From contig NZ_JAPENX010000001.1 in assembly GCF_026341815.1 (NCBI RefSeq), positions 4,774,001 through 4,838,000 on the forward strand: a stretch of 64,000 bases of DNA. Reading direction: 5' to 3'. Below, piece after piece: positions 54,759 through 63,952 of the stretch; the stretch's first letter is position 1, and every line of letters begins with the position of its first letter. A model generated the notes under the pieces. That model ran no database searches and was not told the origin of the DNA. It saw only the letters and a program-made list of their open reading frames with translations. The position numbers were made by a program, and so were the translations under genes. Source of the stretch: Streptomyces sp. NBC_00572 (GTDB lineage: Bacteria > Actinomycetota > Actinomycetes > Streptomycetales > Streptomycetaceae).

Positions 54759-55061
54759 CTACTTACGGGCGCCTTCGCCGGCCTCGTTGTCCGCGGCGGC
54801 CTCGGCCGACTGCTGCTTCGGGATCTCCACGACCTCCGCGGCGACCGCACCGGTCGCCGCCTCGCCCGCGTCGACATCGTCCACGTCGCCGCTCGCGGTC
54901 TCGACCTCGCTGCCCGCCTTCGCGGCGTCGGCCACGGCCTCCGGGGCGTCCGTCCCGGCCTCCGTGTCGCCGGCCTCCTCCGGAGCGACGGCCCCGGCCT
55001 CCTCCGGTGAGGCCGCGGCCGCATCCTTCTTCTTACGGCTAAACAATGCAAAAACGCCCAT
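54759..55061 (-). CDS. Acidic Ala/Glu-rich small protein, 100 aa
   Basis: MGVFALFSRKKKDAAAASPE followed by an acidic, disordered Ala/Glu/Asp tract, ending EAGEGARK. The ATG at 55061 has GGAG 6 bases upstream; a GTG at 55067 is also possible. Divergent from miaA. Conserved only in composition. Confidence 0.6.
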   Translation of the reverse strand: MGVFALFSRKKKDAAAASPEEAGAVAPEEAGDTEAGTDAPEAVADAAKAGSEVETASGDVDDVDAGEAATGAVAAEVVEIPKQQSAEAAADNEAGEGARK

Positions 55062-55201
55062 ATTCACTCCATAGCGTACTCGGATGGGAGGGATTCCGTG
55101 GCGATCGACGGCCGGAACCTCGCAACAGGCAACGAAGCCGGACGAGGGCCCGTCACGTAACTCATTCGGGGACGGGCCGGGAGGTTTGCGAGACTGGGGT
55201 G

Positions 55202-56140
55202 GTGAGAAGCGCAGCTCCCGCCCCGCGGGTCATCGCCGTCGTCGGCCCCACAGCGGCCGGAAAGTCCGATCTGGGTGTATTCCTGGCCCAGCAGCTCGGG
55301 GGCGAGGTCGTCAACGCAGACTCGATGCAGCTCTACCGGGGGATGGACATCGGCACCGCCAAACTGACGCAGGAGGAGCGCGGTGGCGTTCCGCACCACC
55401 TCCTCGACATCTGGGAGGTGACCGAGGCCGCCAGCGTCGCCGAGTACCAGCGCCTCGCCCGCGCCGAGATCGACCGGCTGCTCGCCGCCGGCCGCACCCC
55501 CGTCCTCGTCGGCGGTTCCGGTCTGTACGTACGGGGGGCCGTCGACGCGCTCGAGTTCCCCGGCACCGACCCCGCCGTCCGGGCCCGTCTGGAGGCCGAA
55601 CTGGAGGAGCGCGGCTCCGGCGTCCTGCACGCCCGGCTCACCGAAGCGGACCCCGAGGCGGCTCGCGCGATCCTGCCCAGCAACGGGCGCCGGATCGTCC
55701 GCGCCCTTGAGGTGATCGAGATCACCGGCAAGCCCTTCACCGCCAATCTGCCGGGCCCCGACTCGGTCTACGACACCGTCCAGATCGGCGTCGACGTGGC
55801 CCGCCCCGAGCTGGACGAGAGGATCACCACGCGCGTGGACCGGATGTGGGAGGCCGGTCTCGTCGAGGAGGTGCGCACCCTGGAGGCCCAGGGCCTGCGC
55901 GAGGGGCGCACCGCGGCCCGCGCCCTCGGCTACCAGCAGGTCCTCGCCGCGCTCGCCGGGGAGTGCACCGAGGACGAGGCGCGCGCCGAGACCGTGCGGG
56001 CCACCAAGCGCTTCGCCCGCCGTCAGGACTCGTGGTTCCGCCGTGACCCGCGCGTCCACTGGCTCAGCGGAGCCGCGGATCACCGGGGGGAACTCCCGGG
56101 GCAGGCGCTGTCGTTGGTCGAACGAGCGGTTACAGCCTGA
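55202..56140 (+). CDS. miaA: tRNA dimethylallyltransferase MiaA
   Basis: 312 aa. P-loop GPTAAGKSDLGVF, catalytic Asp in NADSMQLYRGMDIGTAK, then HHLLD, VGGSGLYVRG and the family region SNGRRIVRALEVIEITGKPF. Transfers a dimethylallyl group to A37 of tRNA, making the substrate for MiaB. GTG at 55202, with a second GTG one codon upstream. Confidence 0.95.
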   Translation: MRSAAPAPRVIAVVGPTAAGKSDLGVFLAQQLGGEVVNADSMQLYRGMDIGTAKLTQEERGGVPHHLLDIWEVTEAASVAEYQRLARAEIDRLLAAGRTPVLVGGSGLYVRGAVDALEFPGTDPAVRARLEAELEERGSGVLHARLTEADPEAARAILPSNGRRIVRALEVIEITGKPFTANLPGPDSVYDTVQIGVDVARPELDERITTRVDRMWEAGLVEEVRTLEAQGLREGRTAARALGYQQVLAALAGECTEDEARAETVRATKRFARRQDSWFRRDPRVHWLSGAADHRGELPGQALSLVERAVTA

Positions 56141-56242
56141 TCACGTGATGGCATCGGGACGCCCTGCCCGTCATTTCGGCGGTCAGGAGCGTGCCATCAT
56201 CGAGCATCGATCGACCAAGTGGAGTCCGAGTGGGGAGGGCGC

Positions 56243-56752
56243 GTGGCGATGGAGGCCGGCCCTCGCGACAGAGAACAGCACGAATCGGCGCTCGGTGACC
56301 CGACGGGTGACACACCGGGCAGACCGACCGACGGCGACCTTCCGGTCGGCGCCTCCGGGCTGACCCCGGACGGCCCCGACGACGCGGTGGGCACCGCCGT
56401 CGAGGTGGACGCCGACGAGGTCGAGGTCGAGCTCCGTCCCCAGCGCCGGCTGAGGATCTGGCAGCTCGCCCCGATCGTGGGCCTGGCCGCCGTCGGCTCG
56501 CTGATGTTCGCGTTCCCGCTCGCCTTCGGGTCGGGGGACGGCGGCGCCGTCCTCGCCATGCTCGGACTGCTGATCAGCTTCTGCGCGGCCGGCTGGGGCA
56601 TGATGGCCGCCCGCAAGGTGGGCTACACCTGGCCCGGCCTCCCGCCGCGCGGCTCGGGCGAGCGCCCGAACTGGCGTTACCTCGCGCTGTACGTGACGAC
56701 GATCGCGGCCCTGGTCGCCCTCGCGGTCTGGCGCGTCGCCCGCCTGCGCTGA
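56243..56752 (+). CDS. Hypothetical membrane protein, 169 aa
   Basis: Acidic N-terminal ~75 residues (VGTAVEVDADEVEVELRPQR), then three hydrophobic helices (IWQLAPIVGLAAVGSLMFAF; AVLAMLGLLISFCAAGWG; YLALYVTTIAALVALAVW). GTG at 56243 or ATG at 56249 both follow the GGAGGG site at 56233-56238. Conserved between miaA and dapF in Streptomyces; function unknown. Confidence 0.75.
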   Translation: MAMEAGPRDREQHESALGDPTGDTPGRPTDGDLPVGASGLTPDGPDDAVGTAVEVDADEVEVELRPQRRLRIWQLAPIVGLAAVGSLMFAFPLAFGSGDGGAVLAMLGLLISFCAAGWGMMAARKVGYTWPGLPPRGSGERPNWRYLALYVTTIAALVALAVWRVARLR

Positions 56753-56911
56753 GCCCCGCCTGCGCTGAGCCTCGGCCGGCAGAGCGTGGCCGATCCGTGC
56801 CCGCACGGGCGGCCCCCGTACCGGCGGCCCCGTACCGGCCCCTCTGGGGGCGACCGACCGTCCCGTGGACGATCGGGCGGCCGGTCAGGGGCACCCCGTA
56901 CAGTTGATCGC

Positions 56912-57790
56912 GTGACCAGCACGCAGACCTCACCGCTCCCCTCCCTCAGGTTCCTCAAGGGCCACGGCACCGAGAACGACTTCGTGATCGTCCCGGACGC
57001 GGAGAACGCCGTCGACCTGCCGCCGGCCTCCGTCGCGCGCCTCTGCGACCGAAGGGCCGGCATCGGCGGCGACGGCCTGCTGCACGTCGTGCGCAGCGCC
57101 GCCCACCCCGAGGCCCGGCACCTGGCCGACGAGGCCGAATGGTTCATGGACTACCGCAACGCCGACGGCTCGGTCGCCGAGATGTGCGGGAACGGGGTCC
57201 GGGTCTTCGCCCGCTACCTGGAGCACGCCGGGCACGTCACCACGGGCGAGGTCGCCATCGCCACCCGCGGCGGGATCAAGCGCGTCCACCTCGACAAGGA
57301 CGGCTCCGTCACCGTCGCCATGGGGCGCGCGGTCCTTCCCGACGCCGGTGTCACCGTCACCGTCGACGGCCGCAGCTGGCCCGCGCGGAACGTGAACATG
57401 GGCAACCCGCACGCGGTCGCCTTCGTCGAGGACCTCGACCACGCGGGCAACCTGTTCACCGAGCCGCCGTACGCGCCGGCCGCGGTCTACCCGGACGGTG
57501 TGAACATCGAGTTCGTCGTCGACCGCGGCCCCCGCCACGTCGCCATGCGGGTCCACGAGCGCGGCGCCGCCGAGACGCGCTCCTGCGGCACGGGCGCGTG
57601 CGCCGTGGCCGTCGCCACCGCCCGCCGGGACGGCGCCGACCCCGCCGAGAGCGGCACCCCCGTCACGTACACCGTCGACGTGCTCGGCGGGACGCTGGTC
57701 ATCACCGAGCACCCCGACGGCCGGATCGACATGACGGGCCCTGCCGTGATCGTCGCCGAGGGCACCGTCGACCCGTCCTGGCTCGGCTGA
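56912..57790 (+). CDS. dapF: Diaminopimelate epimerase DapF
   Basis: 292 aa. Catalytic Cys pair: EMCGNGVRVFARY and RSCGTGACAVAVA. Further family regions: KGHGTENDFVIV, RRAGIGGDGLL, NPHAVAFVEDL. Interconverts LL- and meso-diaminopimelate for lysine and peptidoglycan. GTG at 56912. The next Streptomyces core gene (hflX region) does not follow; a mobile element begins 11 bases after the stop. Confidence 0.96.
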   Translation: MTSTQTSPLPSLRFLKGHGTENDFVIVPDAENAVDLPPASVARLCDRRAGIGGDGLLHVVRSAAHPEARHLADEAEWFMDYRNADGSVAEMCGNGVRVFARYLEHAGHVTTGEVAIATRGGIKRVHLDKDGSVTVAMGRAVLPDAGVTVTVDGRSWPARNVNMGNPHAVAFVEDLDHAGNLFTEPPYAPAAVYPDGVNIEFVVDRGPRHVAMRVHERGAAETRSCGTGACAVAVATARRDGADPAESGTPVTYTVDVLGGTLVITEHPDGRIDMTGPAVIVAEGTVDPSWLG

Positions 57791-57800
57791 AGCCGGCCTC

Positions 57801-57838
57801 GGGGAACATCGGTACAGCGGTTATCGGTGAGGACGATC
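57801..57838. repeat. Candidate 38-bp terminal inverted repeat of a Tn3-family element
   Basis: Begins GGGGAACATCGGTACAGCGG, 10 bases after the dapF stop. Tn3-family ends are about 38 bp and start GGGG. The partner end is outside this window, so this is a proposal from position and sequence alone. Confidence 0.45.
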
Positions 57839-57926
57839 ATGGTCGTCCAGCACAGTGATCCACTTCGCTGCTGAGGTTCGGTGAGACGCCTCCGGGCCTG
57901 GTCCGGGCCTGGCTACGGTCCGGCTC

Positions 57927-58096
57927 GTGCCGGTGGAATTTCTGAGTGATGAGCAGGCCGAGGCGTACGGGACGTTCGCTGAGGAGCCGACGAGGCCCGA
58001 GCTGGAGCGGTTCTTCTTCCTGGACGACGTGGACCGGGACCTGATCGCCCTGCGGCGGACGGAGCATCACCGGCTCGGGTTCGCGCTCCAGATGTG
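57927..58096 (+). pseudogene. tnpA: Tn3-family transposase, N-terminal fragment
   Basis: GTG start at 57927. Encodes PVEFLSDEQAEAYGTFAE... and FFFLDDVDRDLIALRR...LGFALQM, the DUF4158 start of Tn3-family transposases. The match ends at 58094-58096, where an insertion begins; the frame then reaches a stop at 58139. The missing continuation is found at 63953-64000. Confidence 0.85.
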
Positions 58097-58163
58097 GTGT
58101 GTTAACTGCACCAGTGTCTCCGATCATGGAGCGAGATGATCTCCGCCTGCAAGGAAGAGTCTG

Positions 58164-59122
58164 TTGCAGGACCTGCATCGCCAGCTGATCGAGGGACGGG
58201 CCGATGTGCCGCGCGTCGGTTCGGTCGTCGAGCTGGAGTCCATACCTCGGTACACCGTTCTCGACGCTGACGGGTCTGCCGTCGCCCCCGTCGTTCCGTA
58301 CCTCCGCGGCCTGATCCTGGACGACAACCGGCCGCTGACCGCCAAGAGTTACGCGTACGACCTGTTGCGCTGGTACCGGCTGCTGTGGTTCCTCGGCGTC
58401 CCCTGGGACCGGGCGACCGAGGCAGAAGCGTCCGCGTTGGTCGGATGGCTCCGGGTCGCCCCGAATCCGCAGCGCCGCTGAGGGAACCCGAACGCACCGC
58501 TGCCCGGCTCGGTGAACCCCCGCACGGGCAAGCCGTACCTGAAGGCCGGCTACGCCCCCAGCACGATCAATCACTGTCTGACCGTGGTCAGCAGCTTCTA
58601 CGCCTACCACCGGCATTACGGCCGGGGCCCGCTCGTCAACCCGGTTCCGGAATCACGGGCACAGCGCCGGGCCCTCGCTCACCGGGCCCCGGACAGCGGG
58701 GTCCCTCCGGCGGGCCAGACTCCGCCAGCGGGTTCGGCGGACCGATCCCCGCTCGATTCCCGACTCGATGTGGGACGAGTTCTTCGGGGCGATGACCTGC
58801 GACCGTGACCGGGCTGCGGTCCTGCTCTACGTCTCCAGTGGCTCCCGCGCCAGCGAACTCCTCGGGGTCACCCCGGGAGACATCGACTGGGCCAAGCAAC
58901 TGTTCTGGGTGATCACCAAGGGGACCGACGACCGTGAGCCGGTCCCGGCCAGCCCGCAGGCGCTGACGATCCTGGCCGCGTACCTCGACCACATCGGGCC
59001 TCAATGCCCGAGTGGAGGACCTTTTCGACGCCTTGCAGGCTCACTACAACCGCCCGCGGGTGCAACGGACCTTCGCCGCTGGTTACGACCCCGACGACGT
59101 CAAGGCGGTGTTCGGTGCCTAA
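58164..59122 (+). pseudogene. Tyrosine recombinase A (TnpA of Tn554 type), decayed
   Basis: N-terminal SAM-like DNA-binding part (LTAKSYAYDLLRWYRLLWFL) from 58164. It has an in-frame TGA at 58479, then continues as NPRTGKPYLKAGYAPSTINH. The frame shifts near 58755 to SMWDEFFGAM...LLYVSSGSRASELLG, which holds the catalytic Arg. After AAYLDHIG (about 58997) an internal deletion and shift join the C-terminus (VEDLFDALQAHYNRPRVQRT ... VKAVFGA, stop 59120-59122). The HxxR and Tyr residues are lost. Inactive. Confidence 0.75.
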
Positions 59123-61406
59123 CCGCACGACGGTCGAGACCTATACGGTCCGCAACCGGCGCCAGAACTACGACTCGGCGCCCAATCAGACGGAGCCGAG
59201 AAGGTTCACCAGTGCCTCGCTGAAGGCGGCCCCGGCTCCCCGGCCCGCGAAGCATCCGGCCCCGTTCGGGGACCTGTCGCAGGCCAGCATCGACGACCTG
59301 TGTGAGCTGGCTCGTCACGCGTGGCCGAACCAGGGCCGCTCCCTGGTGGAGAAACGCACGGCCGGCATCCGGATGCTCTTCGGGCACCTGGAGTCGCTGT
59401 CGGGGCAGACCTGGCAGGAGCGCTGGGAGGCCAGCAGGTTCAACGCGGAGAACGCCCTCGCGGTCAATGTCCTGGGACGGCCAGGGATCGGCTACGACGG
59501 CAGCAACATGGTCTCGGCGCTGAAGATGGCGTTCGCCGCCCGGATCATTCAGATCTGACCCCGCCGGCCCTGCTGCACTACTCGCTGGAGAACAAACGTC
59601 TGGGGCTGACGCCCGGCGCAACCAAGAGAACCACGCGTTTCGCGGCCCTGGGCGCCTGGGAGATCCTGCACAGGATGGGGCACTTCCCTCCTGGAACGGC
59701 CCCGACCCTGAGGACGTTCATCTATGACGGTCAGCGAAGCGTCGAGGAACTCGTCGACCGCTACAACATCAAGAACGCCGCAGTCCGGCAGTTCCTGATC
59801 GACTACCTCGCCCGGCGCAAGGCCGACACCGACTACATCACCCTCGAAGGTCTCGCCCGTCAACTGGCCAGCCTGTTCTGGGCCGTCATCGAGGAACTCA
59901 ACCCCGATCAGAAGGACCTGAACCTCAGCCAGGAGCTCTACGACCAGTGGCGGGCCGAGATCCAGTACTGGCGGAAGAACGGCAAGGCCGACCGGACCCG
60001 GCTGCGAAAAGACGCTGCCTCTGTGCTGCTGGCCGTCCGCTGCCTCTACGTCGACCTTCACAGTTGGGCCGTCGCCGAACCGGAGCGGTGGGCTCGATGG
60101 GTGGCTCCCTGCCCGATCCTGCCGCGAGATCTCAAGGGGTTCGGCAAGAGGCGTCGCGAGATCAACCGGCGGATGGCCGACCGCACCCGCGCTCGCCAGC
60201 CTCTGTTGCCAGTCCTTGTACGACACGTTGAGGACCGTTACGAGCACCTGGCGGACCTGCTGGAGGCTGCCCGTCCCGTCCCCCTTGGGCAAGCCCTTCG
60301 AGCATCAGGGGCGTCGCTACAGCCGCACAGATTCCCGCGAGGACCGCCGCCGGGCCAAGACCCTGGCCGAGCCGTCCGTCCGGATCATCGACCACAGCAC
60401 CGGCGAGATGATCAACGTGACCATGGCGGAGGAATCCGCGTTCTGGGAGTGGGTGGCCGTTGAGATCCTGCGGCACAGCGGCATCCGGGTCGAAGAGCTC
60501 GTTGAACTCACCCACCTCAGCATCCGCCAATACGAACGGCCCAACGGCGAGGTCATCGCTCTCCTGGTCGTCGCCCCGTCGAAGAGTGAACGCGAGCGGG
60601 TCATCCCGATGTCCGCCGAGCTGTTCCATGCCATCGCGCAGATCATCCGCCGCCAGACCCGCAACGGCCAGGCCATTCCCCTCGTGACCCGCTACGACTC
60701 GCACGAGAAGCTCTGGTCAGAACCCATGCCGGTTCTGTTCCAGCGTCAGCTGGGGACGGTCCGCAACGTCATCGCCCCGCACACGATCCTCAACATGCTC
60801 GCGCGCAGCTGCGAGGAGATAGCCGAGAGCACCCCGGCATTCGCCGGCACCAAGTTCACACCGCACGACTTCCGCAGGCTCTTCGCGACCGAGATCGTCA
60901 ACGGCGGCCTCGCCATCCACATCGGTGCCGCCCTCCTCGGACACCTGAATCTCCAAACGACACAGGGTTACGTCGCGGTCTTCGCCGAGGACATCGTCAA
61001 GCACTACCAGGAGTTCCTGAACCACCGCCGAGACCTGCGTCCCGAGCACGAGTACGGCGATGTCACCCCTGAGGAGTGGGCGGAGTTCGAGGAGCACTTC
61101 GACAAACGCAAGGTCGAACTCGGCAACTGCGCTCGTCCCTATGGATCACCCTGTCAGCATGAACACGCTTGCGTACGATGCCCGATGCTGCAGGTCAGCC
61201 CGAAGATGCTGCCGAGGCTCGCAGAGATCGAGAAGGACCTGATCCTCCGTCGCAAGCGAGCCGAGGAGGAGCAGTGGCTCGGTGAGATCGAGGGCATCGA
61301 CCTGACCCTGACCTTCGTCCGCACCAAGCAGACCGACGCGGCCCGCCTCACGCGCCGAACCCCCGTCGCCCTCGGCATCCCAACCGTCCCATCCCCGAAC
61401 AGATGA
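59115..61406 (+). pseudogene. Large tyrosine recombinase B (TnpB of Tn554 type), frameshifted
   Basis: GTG at 59115 overlaps the recombinase A stop by 8 bases. The N-terminal part runs to a stop at 59556 (FAARIIQI). The protein continues in another frame from 59557 (TPPALLHYSLENKRLGLTPG), probably after a small deletion. A second shift near 60275 (C-rich run) leads into the catalytic domain: LRHSGIRVEELVELT (Arg), APSKSERERV, HDFRRLFATEI (HxxR), LLGHLNLQTTQGYVAVF (His, Tyr). The C-terminal Cys cluster (PCQHEHACVRCPML) fits TnpB. Catalytic residues remain, but the frame is broken twice. Confidence 0.72.
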
Positions 61407-61475
61407 CGCCCAGGGGCGGACGCCGGCTGTGACACTTCCGAAAGACGGAGGCCACGTCGTGAGTGAATAGGGGGC

Positions 61476-63098
61476 ATGCTCTTCGACTTCACGCACGACC
61501 ACGACGGTGAACGGCTCAGCGGTGTGTACGGCGGTGATCCTTCCGGGGTCACCGCCGTGGTGCTGCATGGCGCGGGCAACAGCAGCATGGAGCGCCTGCT
61601 CCCGCTGGTACAGGAGTTCGTGGCCCACGGCTGCCGAGGGCTCGCCTTCGACTTCTCCGGGCACGGCGAAAGCACAGGAAAGCTCAGTGAGTTAAGCCTG
61701 CGGCGACGGTGCGAGCAGGCCGTCTCGGTGATCGACGCGTATGGCGGGGCAGAGGGGCCGCTGGTCCTGGTGGGTTTCAGCATGAGCGGGCAGACGGTGG
61801 CGGATCTCGTCGCCCACTACGGGGATCGGGTGACGGCGCTGGGGCTGTGCGCGCCCGCCGTGTATACCGCCGAGGCGTGGGACGTGCCCTTCGAGGACGG
61901 GGACGGCCGGTTCAGCGGGATCATCCGGCGGCCGGACAGCTGGCGTGAGGCGCCCGCGCTTCAGGTGCTGCGGGCGTACGAGGGCCGGGCGGTGCTCGCC
62001 GTGCCGGGCACGGACGCGGTGATCCCGGCCGCGGTGACCGAGGCTGTACAGGACGCGCTGGCCGCCCGCGCCCAGTACACGCGGTTCGACCTTCCGGACG
62101 CACAGCACCAGCTGGGAATGTGGTTCCGCGATCACGGCGACGACCGGCGGGAGTTCGTTGAGGCGGTCCTGACGGGCCTCGACGACCACGGCTGGACGGC
62201 CACGCGAGCGTGGGTGGCCAAGCAGCTCGGCAACGGCCGCAAGGTCACCCGCTTGCGCCTTCTGTCGGGTGGTTGGAGCTCCCAGATGCGCCGACTCACG
62301 CTCGACGACGGCACGGCCCTGGTGCAACGGACTTTCGTAAAGCCGTTCTTCCGCCACCACGGGCCCGGGCTGCTGGCCCGCGAGGCGTCCGTCCTGACGC
62401 TGCTCACCGGGCAGGAGAGCATCTCGGCGCCCGATTTCGTCGCCGTGGACGCCACGGCCGAACACTGCGACCACCCGACCCTGTTGATGTCCGCGCTGCC
62501 CGGCCGCGTCCGCGTGGACGAGGACGACCTCGACCGGCGCCTGGACCTGCTCGCGGCCCAGCTCGTCAGCATCCACAGCGTCGTACCGGACGAAAGACCG
62601 CGCACGTACCAGGCGTGGACGTCCCCGGAACGCGTCCGCACCCCGGACGGCCCCCTGTGGGAGCGGGCAGTCGACGTGATCCGCCGCGACCCGCCTCCGT
62701 ACGACGGGTGCTTCCTGCACCGCGATTTCCACCCCGGGAACGTGCTCTTCACGGGAGCCGGTCCCAAGCTGCGGATCACCGGTGTCGTGGACTGGGTCGA
62801 GACCTCGTGGGGCCCCGCCGACCTCGACGTGGCGCACTGCTCGACCGCGCTCGCGCTGCTGCACGGGCCGGTGTACGGGCTGGACTTCCGCGAGCGGTAC
62901 GAGGCACACGGCGGCCGCAGCCTCGCCGACAACCCCGACCACCTGTACTGGCGGCTGCTCGACGCCCTGCACTACTGCCCCGACGCGGCGAAACTGGCCG
63001 GACCGTGGCGTGAACTGGGTCGGGACGATCTGACGACCGAGGTGCTGGCAGAACGGCTGGAGGCGTATGTGGACGGACTGCTCCAGCGATACGGCTGA
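61476..63098 (+). CDS. Alpha/beta-hydrolase fused to APH-type kinase, 540 aa
   Basis: N-terminal hydrolase (about 1-225): VVLHGAGNSS oxyanion loop, nucleophile elbow GFSMSGQT (Ser102), acid Asp in PGTDAVIP (~188), His in DAQHQLG (~210). C-terminal aminoglycoside/choline-kinase-like phosphotransferase (about 240-540): LSGGWSSQMRRLTLDDG, LQRTF, catalytic HRDFHPGN (His415, Asp417, Asn422) and metal-binding Asp439 in VVDWVETSWGPADLD. Both active sites look complete. ATG at 61476 follows a taggggg site. It could hydrolyse and phosphorylate one small molecule, perhaps for antibiotic inactivation; the substrate is unknown. Confidence 0.88.
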   Translation: MLFDFTHDHDGERLSGVYGGDPSGVTAVVLHGAGNSSMERLLPLVQEFVAHGCRGLAFDFSGHGESTGKLSELSLRRRCEQAVSVIDAYGGAEGPLVLVGFSMSGQTVADLVAHYGDRVTALGLCAPAVYTAEAWDVPFEDGDGRFSGIIRRPDSWREAPALQVLRAYEGRAVLAVPGTDAVIPAAVTEAVQDALAARAQYTRFDLPDAQHQLGMWFRDHGDDRREFVEAVLTGLDDHGWTATRAWVAKQLGNGRKVTRLRLLSGGWSSQMRRLTLDDGTALVQRTFVKPFFRHHGPGLLAREASVLTLLTGQESISAPDFVAVDATAEHCDHPTLLMSALPGRVRVDEDDLDRRLDLLAAQLVSIHSVVPDERPRTYQAWTSPERVRTPDGPLWERAVDVIRRDPPPYDGCFLHRDFHPGNVLFTGAGPKLRITGVVDWVETSWGPADLDVAHCSTALALLHGPVYGLDFRERYEAHGGRSLADNPDHLYWRLLDALHYCPDAAKLAGPWRELGRDDLTTEVLAERLEAYVDGLLQRYG

Positions 63099-63145
63099 CC
63101 GACCGTGGATCACTCGTCCGACACCGACCTGAGGAGACGTGCGCA

Positions 63146-63844
63146 TTGGCCGCCGTGGTGCTCGTTCATGGCCTGTATCACCGTCCCGCACACTTCGCCC
63201 TGGTGGCAGAACCCTTGCGGACCGCAGGAACCGAGGTCGTCGTTCCCGAACTCCACAAGGGCTCATTGTCGGCTGACACAGCCGTGGTCCAGGCCGTCAT
63301 CGACTCGCTACCGGAGCCTCCGATTGTGCTTGGTCACTCCTACGGCGGGTCAGTGATCACTGGGCTGCGCGGGGCGGGACACCTGGTCTATCTGGCGGCC
63401 TTCGTGCCGGATGTCGGCGAGAGCGCGGCCACTCTGGGTGGCGCGTCCCCGCAGCTCCAAGACGCGATCAACCCTGAGCCCGACGGCTCGACCAGCCTGT
63501 ACCCCGACCGGGCTGCCGACACTCTCTACAGCGACTGTCCCGAACCTCTCGCCGCCTGTGCGGTTGGCCTCCTGCGTACGCAAGCCTCCGGCTGCGGGCG
63601 AGGCATCCCAGAGCGCCACAGCTGGAAGCACGCTCCCTCCACCTACATCGTCTGCACGCAGGACCGGGCCATCGACCCGGTCCTGCAGCGGAAGATGGCC
63701 TTGCGCTGCACCTACGTGCGCGAGTGGCAGACGGGCCACTCCCCATTCGTAGGACAGCCCGATCTCATCGTCGAACTCCTGCAGGAACTGCTCGCCGCCA
63801 ACACCTCGCGCCAGCCAGATGATGGAGTCACGACCGCTCGTTGA
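63146..63844 (+). CDS. Alpha/beta-hydrolase, 232 aa
   Basis: Small esterase-type hydrolase: VLVHGLYHRPAHF oxyanion region, nucleophile Ser in GHSYGGSVI (about residue 73), acid in TQDRAIDP and His in TGHSPFVGQP near the C-terminus. TTG start at 63146 with gaggagacg 8-16 bases upstream. 47 bases after the fusion gene, same strand, so the two form a cargo operon. Related to hydroxynitrile lyase/EstC-like esterases; the substrate is unknown. Confidence 0.85.
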   Translation: MAAVVLVHGLYHRPAHFALVAEPLRTAGTEVVVPELHKGSLSADTAVVQAVIDSLPEPPIVLGHSYGGSVITGLRGAGHLVYLAAFVPDVGESAATLGGASPQLQDAINPEPDGSTSLYPDRAADTLYSDCPEPLAACAVGLLRTQASGCGRGIPERHSWKHAPSTYIVCTQDRAIDPVLQRKMALRCTYVREWQTGHSPFVGQPDLIVELLQELLAANTSRQPDDGVTTAR

Positions 63845-63952
63845 TATCTCAGGTGCAGACAGCTGCGCGATCAAGCGGTGGACTTGGCCGCGATCCCTCG
63901 CCTGCCAGGCCTCCGCCTTCAAAACTCGCCCGGCTTGACTTAGTGCAGAGAA
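63845..63952. other. Right end of the inserted element
   Basis: 108 bases with no gene. Contains the reversed half of the end motif (acttagtgcagagaa, 63937-63951). The boundary with the transposase is at 63952/63953. Confidence 0.6.

Larger units (their letters stand above)
58097..63952. mobile_element. Inserted 5.86-kb Tn554-like element with hydrolase/kinase cargo
   Basis: Bounded by the two halves of the tnpA frame. If it is removed, the codons read CAG ATG TGC ACG GTG CGG, restoring LQMCTVRY. Ends carry an imperfect inverted motif TTnnCTGCACnAGT (58106-58119 region and, reversed, 63937-63951). No target duplication of more than 1-2 bases is visible, as expected for Tn554-type tyrosine recombinases. 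It holds two decayed recombinases and two intact hydrolase-type genes. Confidence 0.75.

Noticed and set aside
58164-61406. Three separate intact recombinase genes (a recombinase trio)
   Set aside because: The fragments join into two proteins with stops and frameshifts. The second fragment and the catalytic part fit one large TnpB-like protein, and no third gene is seen.
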